Assembly (NCBI RefSeq): GCF_035582795.1
Contig: NC_134368.1
Span: forward strand, 31,308,501 to 31,372,500
Origin: Mycteria americana
Lineage: Eukaryota > Chordata > Aves > Ciconiiformes > Ciconiidae
DNA length: 64,000 bases
Reading direction: 5' to 3'
The translations under genes and the position numbers were made by a program. Positions 14,001-24,122 of the stretch are shown here, piece after piece. Below the pieces are notes generated by a model. That model was not told where the DNA came from. It was given only the letters and a program-made list of their open reading frames with translations, and did not search any database. Position 1 is the stretch's first letter, and each line of letters begins with the position of its first letter.

Positions 14001-17000
14001 ATGAGAGTGCCTGGAGTCAACATTACTTCAGTTGAGAGATGACATTTGTTGCATGATGATTGTTAGCTGAAGACCCAAACTGGGTGTAAGATAGGGGATT
14101 TTCTATCTATGCAGATGTGGTGATGTCCTCTCCTGTGTGCATGTGCTGTGTTCCAGGGTCAGTTTCTGAGAACTCAAGACCAATCTAAACATCTGTTTCT
14201 CAGACAGCTTGATTGAAGGCCAGAAAGAAGCCTGGTCATTCAAGGGTGCTTGAAATGAACCTTAATAGCTTCCAGGCCCAGAGAAATGTCTGTGCTGCTG
14301 CCAGAGTTATCTGTAAAAGAGGGGGAAGAGCAGGCCTCAACTTTTTTATGTGACTAAATTATCCACCATCTGTAGCAAAGCTGTTGCCACATAGCTGTGT
14401 AAGAAAATGGGAGGCCCTTAACTAGTGTAAGTTGGTTTGGGAGTCACAGAGAAGGTGGGAGAGGCTTAAGGCAGAACATGCAGACATAATTTTTTTTTAA
14501 GAAGGTTTATTTTCAATTCCATGCACTTAAGAAAATAAAATGAAATGAGCTATGAGGAAGCTAATGTGAACTACTTTAGCGACTGCACAGATGCATTACT
14601 TTTATTTAAATGCCCATTGTTTAAACTTAAGCAACACTGTGGTGAGATTTGGAGTAAGCATAATCTTTAGCTTTTTACTACTCAGAAATGACTGCTTTCT
14701 ATGTTTTTAGTGGTTCTTTTCTAGATAAAAAGCCTGTATTTGTGCTATAGTGTTTCTTAAAATTGTAAGAAAATGGGAATTATTTTTATTCTGTTAGTAT
14801 AACCAAGATGTGGTTTAAAAATTAACCTTCAGCTTTCTTTGTATTATATTCTGTCTTTACCCTGGTATCCTCAGGGTATTGTGCATTTTTACAATATATC
14901 TCACTCTGCCCCCTTGAGAAGATGCTGTTCTTTGTGAACTGTTGTCCCTTTTGCAAAGTCTATGTTTTCTTTTCTGTAACTTTGGAATTTGATTGATACC
15001 TTGCCATTTTGTGTTTCTTCCTTAGCAATTTAAAAAAAAAAAAAGCAAAAACCAACGACTATATTTCTAGGGTCTTGGAACCCAATAATCCCATGCAGCA
15101 GAGCAGACAAGGGTCTGTCTGGCTAGAAAACAGCTACAGGAAAGGACTTGGCATCCTGGTGGACAACAAATTGAATGGGACTCGGCACTCAGTGTGCAGT
15201 AAAGGTCAAAATGCATTGAGCTGCATTAAGAGTATAGCCTGTAGGGGGATAAGGCCATTATTCCCCTCTTATTTGGCACTTGATACCATGTGCAAAGTTC
15301 TGTGCCCAGTTTTGGGACCTGTGGTATGAAAAAGAAGACATTGACAGACTGGAGACTTCAGTGGAGGTCTGACAAGGTGGTTAGCAGAGCTAAGGGGTCG
15401 GAGTTCATTTATCTTGAAAGGAGAAGGATGAAGAGGGTTCTTAAAGGTGGTTTTCAACTACCTAATGGGTGGTTATAGAGAAGATAGAACCAGACTCTTT
15501 TTTAAAGGTGCACAGAGAAAGGACAAAAGGTAATAGTTAAAAGTCACAGCAAGGGAAATTCCCATTAGATGGGGGGGGAACAACACAAAAAGAGTGATCA
15601 GGTAGTAAGACAGGTTGTCCAGAGGGGTCACAGAATCTCCAGCCTTGGAGATACTCAAACCTTGACTAAACAAGTCCTTAAGCAACCTGACCAGACTTCT
15701 GAGTTATACCTTTTTTGTGGAGGGGGTTAGCCCGAGTGACCTCCAAGAAGTCCCTTCCAGCCTAAATCCTTCTGTCATTCTTTGTTGTAGGATTTTTGAA
15801 TACATGGTAAAGTTTTTGAATACAGATATCAGAAGTTAGACATCTTTACCAAAGTGAGCTCTCCTGATTTGTGAAGTTAATAGCTTGTAGTCTGTTTTGA
15901 AAAAGTAACCAAAGTTGTAGAGAACTAAGATTTTATGGATTGGACTGTGTTAGGGCTTTTTTGCCAGGGAGGGCACGGGTAACCATGGGTCCTCTTCCAC
16001 AGGTCAAAGATTGTAGTGCTCTCAAGGCTGTCCCTGGAAGGCTTTGATAACTGTAACGTAAGCCCAGATACAAAATGGGGAGGAGATCACTGGTGTAACA
16101 TTGGGTACACAGCATTTATTCCTGTTCCTGAAAGCTCCCGACATACTGGACTTGGCAAACTGATTTTTTGCTTTACTTATAGAAAGGTTTTTTATTTTCA
16201 GACATAGTTACAAGCTGTCATGGTTCCTTAGTAGGTTGCCAAAATAAGGTTTAAAAAGGAGTGTCAATAATATTTTTAACCTTTTCTGGAGTGTTTTAAA
16301 ATAGTTGTGTAACAGAGCAAATGCAGACTGTGGGTTAACGTTAAAAGGCTTTGAATCTCAGCTTTGAAACCGAGCTGTAAGTCTACAAGTAGCCATCTAA
16401 TTTCTTATGGCAAGTGAGAAGGCAGTGTTAGACATTCAAATGTTAACTTTTTAATTAGATACTGATCATCAAAATGTTAGTTCTGGGAAGTAATACTGGA
16501 TATTGGGAGTAAACTATATTTGAATTGGTTCTACCTTTTTCTATGCCTGCGAGCCTGCAGAAATGTAAGGCTCCTAAAATTGTGATGACTAGTGGCACTT
16601 TAAAGGTATGTTAGTACAGGAATCCCATGTCTAACAAAAATTTTCAGTTGTTGTTCAAATCAGACTTTACCTTTGGTTATAGCTTTTGGTAGATTTCAGG
16701 ACCTAATTTTAATTTCATTTTTAACATTATACATTTTTTTTAATATTCTAAAATTGAGCTTTATATCTAGACTTCACCAGGTACATGCTGTCTTTATGGT
16801 GCTGCTTTATTACACACCAAGTTAAGACACTTCAAATGTAGATCAAATGAAGACTGTAATTCTGAACTGCAAAACTAACTGCTGTGTAAGCTAGGCTAGT
16901 CTCCTCTTCAGTATGACTTGTCCTAGAAACGAGCAGTTGATATCAACCTTCATCTTTCTGTGACATTTGATAAGAAAACTCTTCTAATTGTTGGTTTTAC

Positions 17001-20000
17001 CCCTTTCCCTGAAGCCTTGAGTTAGTTTCTTGTGAGAAGAAATGCTCAGTAGAAAGTGACTTGGATTGTGAATGTCTCTCCTGCACTCCCCTCCTTCCCC
17101 TGATAGTAGAGTAGAAACTTGAGGGTAAAACAATGGTAAATGATCGATACAGATAGAAACAGGTTAAAGGCATAGGACTTCAGGTTTCAGCATTGTAAGA
17201 TTTGGGATTTTATTTTCTCCCTTCCCCCCACTCCAACTGCTTTAGTTTACCTGTCTGGTTTTTATACATCTCAGTGGAGCAACTGAATTTATTTTCACAC
17301 CCTGGACTATAACCTAGGGTGCCTTAAGCTGACTGTGGAGTAGTCTGATCAGAATTAATGTTCTGTGGCTATAATGCCTTTATTTTTTATAAGCTGATGT
17401 GTCTCTGCTGTAGGGTTTTCTTGTTGGAAAGACATGTTAGGTTTAACATAGTCTTTAAAAAAAGTGTTTAATGCAGTTGAATTTTGTTTTTTTCTTAAGA
17501 GGGGGACAATAGTTAAGAGAAGTGGTAGTGGCATGATGCCTGTGAGGGTGACTGAGCACTGGCACAGGTTGGCTGGAGAGGTTGTCAAGCCTCCATCCTT
17601 GGAGGTATCCAAAAGCCATCTGGACATGGTCCTGAGCAACTTGTGGTCCCGGTGGCCCTGCTTGAGCAGGGGTTTGGACCAGATGACCTCCAGTCATGCC
17701 TTCCAATCTCAACCATTCTGTGATTCTGTGATCTGTCACAAATGTACTTTACAGGATTCGATCAGCTTACTCTCAGATCTGTAGTTATAAGTAATGTTGT
17801 TATAAGTAAATGTTGTAAGATTTTATAACAATACAGGCACTAATCAATGCAGTCATATTACTCAGTGACAAACATAACTTTGAGTTCTTTAGTAATAGCT
17901 GTAGTTTTCTTGATTTTGATGGGTGAATATTTTTAATGTCCCTTAGAAAAACAGGATTTTCTGCAGGGTGTTTGATGCTTCTCTACAGTGTCTTAAATTG
18001 CTATTTTTAAAAATTTCCTTCATGATATAATCATACAGAGTTTCATAGAAAGACTAGTGCTGTTGCTTCAGGTATTCCCCCTTGTCTGAGTTTTCATGCA
18101 TAGCTGTAATAATCACTAATGTAATGTCTTCAATTGGGAAATGGCCACAGGATCCAAGTTACGGCAGATAAAATTGTTTTGATCTAAGTTCTCACTGCTC
18201 CAGGACATGAGAAATCTCTTTAAGGTTGAGCTGTTCTCTTTGCATGATCTGTCTGATCTGTTCTGCTGCTGTCAGGGAGCTCAAGAAGAGACTTTCTTTT
18301 ATGGTAAATGTTGTCAAAGATGGAAAGTGTGAAAGAAACACTTGGCTTTTGTCACCTTAATAGTATCTAAATTGTTAACTGTTTTAATTACTGCCTCAGA
18401 AAGCCTGGTCACATTGTGCCTTTCTTTAGGACTTGGTAGGGATCTTCCAAACTATGGTTATGAAGACTTCATGTGAGATATAAATAGTTACAGTAAGTTC
18501 ATTTATATTGAAGTCTCATTGTTAAATGATACTGGACACTATATCTGGGTAGGATTTTCTTGGCAGAGAAATGATAAAATGAGCATGCCGCCTTAACCTA
18601 TGCTAATGTAGCATTTGAGTGGTGTTGGCTAACTATAGATACTGCTCTCATCTTATTTTAGAATTTCACAAACTCTTAGAACTGCCCATTTCATCAAGTC
18701 AAAATGTGAAAATACGTTCTTAAGTAAAGCCTTTAAATTCTTGTATAGCCTCTAATATTTTGGGGTTTTTACCAGCATTGTGGCAGGGCAGCACTCTTGG
18801 TAATCCAAGAGAGGAGTGGAAGTAGAGACAGCATTGACACTGGAGAGAAATTAATTTTAAAAGCAACCCAAAACATTGAGTATATTTTACTGTTGGTCTG
18901 TTTGCACCTAGCTTTTCCTTTCTTGAAGCTGATGTAAGGAAATAGATCAACTGGACCAAAATTTAGTTTAATTTACTCAAATGGTATAATAGTCAAAAAG
19001 TGTGCTGATAAGTGTTGAGTGTTACACACGCTGATCTGAAAACATTACTAAAGTTTATGTAGGATTGTACTTGGTTCGCAGCTAGGTTTAAACTAACTGC
19101 TTGATAACTCCTTCCTGTATAAACTTAATGTGACACTGTTGTATTCTTTTTTTCCTTCCATTTTTATTGAACAATCCCCTTTCAAAATTGCATTAACCAC
19201 AGAAGTCTAGTGTGTAAGGTTAAGAGCTTTAATGTCCTTTTACAGAATCACAGAATCATATAGGTTGGAAAAGACCTTTAAGATCATCGAGTCCAACCAT
19301 AAACCTAACACTGCCAAGACCACCACTACACCATGTCCCTAAGCACCTCATCCAAATGTCCTTTAAATACCTCCAGGGATGGTGACTCAATCGCTTCCCT
19401 GGGCAGCCTGTTCTAATGCTTGATAACCCTTTCAGTGAAGAAAAATTTCCTAATGTCCAGTCTAAACCTCCCCTGGCGCAACTTGAGGCCATTTCCTCTT
19501 GTCCTATCGCTTGTTACCTGGGAGAAGAGACCGACTCCCACCTCACTACAACCTGTTTTCAGGTAGCTGTAGGGAGCAATAAGGTCTCCCCTGAGCCTCC
19601 TTTTCTCCAGGCTAAACAACCAGGAGCAGTTCCCTCAGCTGCTCCTCATCAGACTTCTCCTCCAGACCCTTCACCAGCTTTGTTGCCCTTCTCTGGACAC
19701 ACTCCAGCACCTCAATGTCTCTCTTGTAGTGAGGGGCCCAAAACTGAACACAGTATTTGAGGTGCGGCCTCACCAGTGCCAAGTACAGGGGCACGATCAC
19801 TTCCCTACTCCTGCTGGCCACACTATTTTTGATACAAGCCAGGATGCCATTGGCCTTCTTGGCCACCTGGGCACACTGCTGGCTCATATTCAGGCGGCTG
19901 TCAACCAACATGCCCAGGTCCTTCTCTGCCAGGCAGCTTTCCAACCACTCTTCCCCAAGCCTGTAGCGTTGCATGGGGTTGCTGTGGCCCAAGTGCAGGA

Positions 20001-22381
20001 CCTTGCACTTGGCCTTGTTAAACCTCATACAATTGACCTCGGCCCATCGATCCAGCCTGTCCAGGTCCCTCTGCAGAGCCTTCCTCCCCTCAAGCAGATC
20101 AACACTCCCACACAACTTGGTGTCATCTGCAAACTTACTGAGGGTGCACTCGATCCCTTCGTCCAGATCATTGATAAAGATATTAAACAGAACTGGCCCC
20201 AGCACAGAGCCCTGGGGAACACTGCTTGTGACCGGCCGTCAACTGGAGTAAACTCCATTCACCACCACTCTTTGGGCCCGGCCATCCAGCCAGTTCTTTA
20301 CCCAGCGAAGAGTACACCCGTCCAAGCCATGAGCAGCCAGTTTCTCCAGGAGAATGCTGTGGGAGACTGTGTCAAAGGCTTTACTGAGGTCTAGGTAGAC
20401 AACATCCACAGCCTTCCCCTCATCTACTAGGTGGGTCACCTTGTCGTAGAAGGAGATCAGGTTGGTCAAGCAGGACCTGCCTTTCCTGAACCCATGCTGG
20501 CTGGGCTTGATCCCGTGGTTATTCTCTACATGCCGTGTGATAGCACTCGGAATGATCTGCTCCATCAGCTTCCCTGGCACCGAGGTCAGGCTGACAGGCC
20601 TGTAGTTCCTCGGGTCCTCCTTCTGGCCCTTCTTGTAGATGGGTGTCACATTTGCTAACCTCCAGTCAACTGGGACCTCCCCAGTTAGCCAGGAGTGCTG
20701 GTAAATGATGGAAAGGGGCTTGGTGAGCACATCTGCCAGTTCCTTCAGTACCCTTGGGTGGATCCCATCCAGCCCCATAGACTTGTGAGTGTCTAAGTGG
20801 TGCAGCAGGTCACTAACCATTTCCCCCTGGATTATGGGGGCTCCATTCTGGTCCCCGTCCCTATCTTCTGACTCGGGGGGCTGGGTACCCAGAGAACAAT
20901 TGGCCCTGCTATTAAAGACTGAGGCAAAGAAGGCATTAAGTACCTCAGCCTTTTCCTCATCCTTGGTCACTGTGTTCCCTCCCCCATCTACTAGGGGCTG
21001 GAGATTCTCCTTAGCTCTCCTTTTGCTGCTAATGTATTTGAAGAAGTGTTTTTTGTTGTCTTTTACAGCAGCAGCCAGACTGAGCTCTAGCTCAGCTTTG
21101 GCCCTTCTAATGTTCTCCCTGCACAGCCTCGCTACACCTTTGTAGTCCTCTTGACTTGCCTGCCCCTTCTTCCAGAGGTCATAGACTCTCCTCTTTTTCC
21201 TGAGTTCCATGTTTTAGCATACGTTGTGGATCTCATTTAGAAACCCAGAAGCAACATTAAGATTTTTTTTGTCATTTATGTTGAGAGTGTGTAAGAATTT
21301 CTTTTTTTGATATATATACTGCTTGGTGTTACTGTCCTGAAAAGATCTTCTTTTTCAATCAGTGATGAAGAACGATACAGATATAGAGACTATGCAGAAA
21401 GAGGCTATGACCGCCATAGAACAAGTAGAGAGAAAGAAGACCGACACAGAGACAGAAGACACAGAGAGAAAGAAGAGACTAGACACAAGTCATCTCGAAG
21501 GTTTGGTTTTTTTAATAGGATATGAAAGAGTTGACCAGTTTAAAAAAATAAACTTCTAAACAAACCCCGAACAAACTGGAGTTCTGTGGAAAGACTGTAA
21601 ACATTTAGATTGACTACTTGGAACAAGTCTGCCACATAAAATGTGGACAGACAAAAACCAATGTTGGCCCCGGCTAACTTCATATTGAATGATATATGTG
21701 ATAGTCTTAGCTGGTGAACAGAAATTATGAATTTGGGGAAAGAAGGGTAAAAATGGTGGGTCAGAAAGAGGTGGAGTGAAGCTGACATTCAGCAGCATTA
21801 ACGTAAGAACTCAACAGTGATTCTTAGTAAGTAAAATAATCCTCTTGGTCACTTGATAGAAATTGTTCAACTTGATCCTTTTTAAGTTAGAAATCAAGGT
21901 TAAGTCCAGTGAATGGGGTCTATCAGAATGTTAAACCATTAAGGGATGCCAATAGGGACATGACATTATTAAAAGTATTGCTATTAGAATATGGGTTACA
22001 AATGTGAAAAATCATTCCAATTTCCCAACAAAAAGTACAAGATGGGTGGATGTATGTACCATTCCATGAAAAACTCAGTTTGGTGCTGACATCCAAATAC
22101 TATATGGGTTAGAACAGGAGCAGGTGCGAGTTTTGAAATGTGAATACAAAGGCTGTTTTTTTGGTACTCTGTAATTAAATGGGGCCTGAAGTGTCATGCA
22201 ATTGTTTGAGGTATTTTTTCTCTCTTTATTTAGTAACAGCAGACGTCGTCACGACAGTGAAGAAGGGGACAGCCACAGAAGGCACAAACACAAAAAATCC
22301 AAAAGAAGCAAAGAAGGAAAAGAAGCCAGCGGTGAACCTGCTCCTGAACAGGAAAACACTGAAGCTGCCCCTGTGGAATAG
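5016..22381 (+). CDS. FIP1L1: FIP1L1, C-terminal part (last six coding exons)
   Basis: FIP1L1 is a subunit of the nuclear cleavage and polyadenylation specificity factor (CPSF). It binds U-rich RNA and poly(A) polymerase during mRNA 3'-end formation. Six exons here splice in one frame to about 213 codons plus TAG. In order they give the end of the proline-rich region ([16 protein letters not shown]), the Ser/Gly/Tyr segment [17 protein letters not shown], the [20 protein letters not shown] block, a long Arg/Asp/Glu repeat, the [19 protein letters not shown] segment and a Lys/Arg/His-rich tail ending in ENTEAAPVE. This matches the C-terminal third of the human protein (594 aa) almost segment for segment. 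All junctions are AG/GT with matching phases. The N-terminal acidic region and conserved Fip1 motif are encoded upstream of the window. The gene converges on LNX1. Confidence 0.95.
5043..5614 (+). other. FIP1L1: FIP1L1 short intron with T8-C-T-C13 tract
   Basis: This 572-nt intron separates two proline-codon exons. A pyrimidine tract of eight T, one C, one T and thirteen C occupies 5571-5593, about 20 nt before the acceptor AG at 5613-5614. It probably serves as the polypyrimidine tract. The homopolymers make it a likely length-variable site. Nothing else is recognisable. Confidence 0.8.
5615..5669 (+). CDS. FIP1L1: FIP1L1 exon, proline-rich end ([17 protein letters not shown])
   Basis: A 55-nt exon with acceptor AG at 5613-5614 and donor GTGATT at 5670. 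Phase 1 at entry, phase 2 at exit: two bases finish Gly, 17 codons read [17 protein letters not shown], and AG begins the Ser codon completed in the next exon. Human FIP1L1 has the near-identical [18 protein letters not shown]. Skipping this exon alone would shift the frame; skipping it with the next 56-nt exon would not. Confidence 0.95.
5670..7492 (+). other. FIP1L1: FIP1L1 intron with TA microsatellite
   Basis: About 1.8 kb of AT-rich intron. A dinucleotide TA/CA tract at about 6174-6256 is the main feature. An AT-rich open stretch at 7053-7265 shows no family resemblance and no splice context in phase with the gene. The region ends in the TTTTCTTTTCAACAG acceptor. Confidence 0.7.
6174..6256. 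repeat. (TA)n-rich microsatellite
   Basis: An interrupted TA/CA dinucleotide run, including about eleven uninterrupted TA units near 6228-6248 and an internal T8 run. Simple repeat in a FIP1L1 intron, likely length-polymorphic. Confidence 0.9.
7493..7548 (+). CDS. FIP1L1: FIP1L1 exon ([18 protein letters not shown])
   Basis: A 56-nt exon after acceptor AG at 7491-7492, ending at donor GTGAGT at 7549. One base completes Ser, 18 codons give [18 protein letters not shown], and one base starts the Val of the next exon. Human FIP1L1 reads GHSSGYDSRSARAFPYGN at this place, so identity is clear with a few substitutions. Phase 2 in, phase 1 out. Confidence 0.95.
8256..8970 (-). mobile_element. CR1 LINE 3' fragment
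   Basis: Read on the - strand this is the 3' end of a chicken-repeat-1 (CR1) non-LTR retrotransposon. It has the end of the reverse-transcriptase ORF ([57 protein letters not shown]) followed by the typical 3'UTR that finishes in the GGTTGGAAGGGACT/AGAATCACAGGATGG block (seen here in + orientation at 8256). Several frame breaks make it inactive. Similarity is lost just 5' of the [11 protein letters not shown] block at about 8970, so the copy is strongly 5'-truncated, as most CR1 copies are. Confidence 0.9.
9790..9827. repeat. 19-bp tandem duplication
   Basis: Two adjacent copies of a 19-mer (9790-9808 and 9809-9827) share AGTCTGCTCCCATCTT and differ only in the last bases. Confidence 0.85.
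12938..13157 (+). CDS. FIP1L1: FIP1L1 exon with the Arg-Asp/Glu repeat
   Basis: A 220-nt exon, acceptor AG at 12936-12937, donor GTTAGT at 13158. It encodes [40 protein letters not shown], then a run of alternating Arg and Asp/Glu (about 13021-13129), and closes with HSPTPSVFN. Human FIP1L1 has [31 protein letters not shown] at this place. In the family this basic/acidic region is the RNA-binding part of the protein, with a preference for U-rich sequence. Codons for Arg and Asp alternate (CGG, CGC, CGA, AGA; GAC, GAT), so the repeat is imperfect at the DNA level. Phase 1 in, phase 2 out. Confidence 0.97.
13541..13587. repeat. 20-bp direct duplication
   Basis: TGGTGTTATTAGCTGCTAAA occurs at 13541-13560 and again, perfectly, at 13568-13587 with a 7-bp A-rich spacer. 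It looks like a recent local duplication. Confidence 0.9.
15070..15782 (+). mobile_element. Degraded CR1 LINE fragment
   Basis: Sense-strand pieces of the CR1 reverse-transcriptase C-terminus and 3'UTR are recognisable in order: [10 protein letters not shown] (from 15150), then the region matching the CVQLWGP block, then the LERRR-like block (15410-15430). A 3'UTR follows with CTTGGAGATACTCAAACCTTGACT and GTGACCTCCAAGAAGTCCCTTCCAGCC, written here in part. There are many frame breaks, and it is more diverged than the other CR1 copies in the window. Confidence 0.8.
17550..17735 (+). mobile_element. CR1 LINE 3'-terminal fragment
   Basis: Sense-strand CR1 3' end of about 185 bp. It holds the GGCACAGGTTGGCTGGAGAG and CCTCCATCCTTGGAGGTATC blocks, then GACCAGATGACCTCCAG, and closes with the CR1-type terminus ATTCTGTGATTCTGTGAT (tandem ATTCTGTG). 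Inserted in the same orientation as FIP1L1. Confidence 0.9.
19243..21210 (-). mobile_element. CR1 LINE, 5'-truncated copy with long RT frame
   Basis: About 2 kb of CR1 on the - strand. Going 5' to 3', a 323-codon open stretch (21210-20239) carries RT-type blocks: [66 protein letters not shown] and [18 protein letters not shown] frame break near 20206-20238 is followed by [13 protein letters not shown] and the catalytic FADD box (20122-20133), then [12 protein letters not shown] and [14 protein letters not shown]. After that come the C-terminal [11 protein letters not shown] block and the 3'UTR ending in AGAATCACAGAATCATATAG (read in + at 19243). Frame breaks near 20.2 kb and 19.6 kb make it inactive. 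The 5' part (ORF1, endonuclease) is missing. Confidence 0.95.
21363..21500 (+). CDS. FIP1L1: FIP1L1 exon ([19 protein letters not shown]...)
   Basis: A 138-nt symmetric exon (phase 2 in and out), acceptor AG at 21361-21362. The last base of the coding AG pair is 21500 and the donor GTTTGG starts at 21501; it is a weak donor, because position +4 is T rather than A. It encodes [19 protein letters not shown], then [19 protein letters not shown] and TRHKSSR. Human FIP1L1 carries the same segment with Glu in place of several Asp. Being symmetric, it could be skipped in frame. Confidence 0.96.
21501..22233 (+). other. FIP1L1: FIP1L1 last intron
   Basis: A 733-nt intron with no recognisable repeat or RNA gene. 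It ends in a T-rich tract and the acceptor AG at 22232-22233. Confidence 0.8.
22234..22381 (+). CDS. FIP1L1: FIP1L1 terminal coding exon and stop
   Basis: Terminal exon in phase 2. T completes Ser, then [39 protein letters not shown] and ENTEAAPVE lead to TAG at 22379-22381. Human FIP1L1 ends with the same Lys/Arg/His-rich tail followed by an acidic, Pro-containing end. The basic cluster probably includes nuclear-localisation signal(s); that is inference from composition. Confidence 0.97.
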
Positions 22382-22556
22382 GCTTGTGTGATTTTTGCCT
22401 ACTTGCATATATATTAGTGCCAGAAATAGATTACTATAAATCTTGTTATTTTTCTGGGTATTAAAATAATTTGCTCTTAATCTTGTTCTGTTAGTTTGAA
22501 ATCAAAGGTTACTTTGGTTTTTTTTGACAATAAAAGAATGAATTTTTCATGTTAAG
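22382..22556 (+). other. FIP1L1: FIP1L1 3'UTR (short)
   Basis: From the stop codon to about 20 nt after the AATAAA at 22529. The UTR is roughly 170 nt and AT-rich. The cleavage position is inferred, not seen. Confidence 0.75.
22529..22534 (+). promoter_or_regulatory. FIP1L1: FIP1L1 poly(A) signal AATAAA
   Basis: Canonical AATAAA 148 nt after the stop, in TTTTTGACAATAAAAGAATG, with T-rich sequence (GAATTTTTCATG, then TTTGTCTTTT) downstream as expected for a poly(A) site. Confidence 0.85.
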
Positions 22557-22730
22557 ATTCCTTGACTGACTTTGTCTTTTAAGAAACAGTGAGAAAACAT
22601 CTTACAGCTAGAGGCTTATGCTCTTGCAATATACGTAGGGCTTAAATTCTTTGTATTAAATTGTCTCCTTTTTTCATAAGCCAGTGGGAAGGTCATTCTT
22701 TTACTGACTTCAGAAACAGTGTGCATTCAC

Positions 22731-22736
22731 TTTATT
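22731..22736 (-). promoter_or_regulatory. LNX1: Candidate distal LNX1 poly(A) signal AATAAA
   Basis: TTTATT on the + strand reads AATAAA on the - strand. It lies about 1.25 kb past the LNX1 stop and only about 200 bp from the FIP1L1 AATAAA on the opposite strand. Confidence 0.5.
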
Positions 22737-23040
22737 ATACACCAACATCTGGATCAGTGTGGGTTTAGTATAGCTTTTGGAGTTCATATTTGAAAAGGTT
22801 GTCCTTTACTACAGGGACAGGCAGGAATTGCAGACTCTTCAAGAACCTTGTACTAAGGTGAAACGAAAAAAATAGGGAAACTGGGAAAGGTGCTGATTGT
22901 TCTTAGTCTGATGGAACACTGAGTGTGGTGATCCTACACTTGGTAATTATGTCTGGTTTGTGTGGGTGCATAAGGGTAAATTAAGCTGGATAATCATCCC
23001 TGCTGCTTTTCAGTGGCTTAAGAAAAAGTTCATTTTAGTC

Positions 23041-23046
23041 TTTATT
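23041..23046 (-). promoter_or_regulatory. LNX1: Candidate proximal LNX1 poly(A) signal AATAAA
   Basis: TTTATT on the + strand reads AATAAA on the - strand, about 940 nt after the LNX1 stop. Alternative to the motif at 22731. Confidence 0.45.
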
Positions 23047-23986
23047 CTAGGGGAACAGCTGTCCTTAGCATGATAAACAAACATATACTCTTCCCATTGC
23101 TAGCTTGTGAGGAAAAAGTAAGACTTTGGAACATGGGTAATTTGCAGAGAAAGGCAAAGAACTATTTTAAGAAAAATATAAGAACATCGTCACTTTTGGA
23201 TTTACTCCATCCAGAACAGTATCAAGTGTGATTGGTGTGGCAGTCCTGCAAAAATTGTACTGCCCTGTCAGGGTGCTATTTAGAAGACTTACTTGATGGT
23301 ATTAGCAGGGTGCAGTGTACTTCCTTAAAAACAATAATTCTATATAAAAATCCTAGATTTACTAGTATTAATCAAAACATACCAGGGAAACTAGGTCATT
23401 TAGGTTTGGATGAAAATAATGTCTGTACAAGTACACAGTTACAGTTATTTTTAATTATTTTAGAAATTTAATTCACAGTTTTACAGACTAACAAACAGTA
23501 CTTGAAAGTCTTGAAAATATCAGCTTCATGCTGACCATGAAAAGGTACACATAATCAAAGTGCTATTAATGTGTTGGCTAAAAATCTTCACCTGATTTTT
23601 GCAACTAGAAAAATTGCAAGAAATTTTTCCGTAAGTTATTCAAGGATTTCTTTTTGTAAATCAAAACAAAGTGGGTGAGCAGGAGGTGCTGCTCCTTAAA
23701 TTTCATTATTATTTTAATGCATTAAATATATATATTAAAAAAACAACAAAAAAACCCTTAAGAACATGGGGAAGGAAAGACTGAAGTCTGTAGCTTAAAT
23801 CACCCTGAAGTGATTTTCTGACAGGTCCCTGCTTTGCCTAAACTTGACCATTCTTGACATGCAGGTTGAAATTTCACAACCTTTTTCTTTATAAACACAT
23901 ACTTGACCCCTCCAAAAAGCAAAGGCTGATGTTCCTTTTTTTTTTCTGTGTTAAATTACTTGTCATACTCTCCATGAAGACTTGTT

Positions 23987-24122
23987 TTATAAAAAAGTGC
24001 CAGGCCAGGACACAATTGTGAGAGTAATTTTTCCTTTCAGTTCTTTGAGCATCCTTGCCAAGCAGGCATGCATCATTCCTGATGTGTTCCTGCCATTGAC
24101 AGCAAGAAGGATGTCACCGCAT
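23987..24122 (-). CDS. LNX1: LNX1 terminal coding exon (end of PDZ4)
   Basis: A 136-nt exon. The acceptor AG is at 24124-24123; A completes Arg, then [20 protein letters not shown] and [24 protein letters not shown] and TAA at 23989-23987. This is the second half of PDZ4, including GDILLAVNG, helix B and the last strand. Human LNX1 ends with [13 protein letters not shown] as well. Confidence 0.97.

Larger units (their letters stand above)
13158..21362 (+). other. FIP1L1: FIP1L1 intron rich in CR1 copies
   Basis: The largest FIP1L1 intron in the window, 8.2 kb. It carries a + strand degraded CR1 (about 15070-15782), a + strand CR1 3' end (about 17550-17735) and a long - strand CR1 (19243-21210), plus a 20-bp direct duplication at 13541-13587. 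Remaining stretches (13.6-15.0, 15.8-17.5 and 17.8-19.2 kb) are AT-rich sequence in which I see nothing. Confidence 0.75.
22731..23986 (-). other. LNX1: LNX1 3'UTR (probable extent)
   Basis: Sequence after the LNX1 stop on the - strand. Two AATAAA motifs could define the end: at 23041-23046 (UTR about 950 nt) and at 22731-22736 (about 1.26 kb). Only transcript data can decide between them. The stretch is AT-rich with no repeat. Confidence 0.55.
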
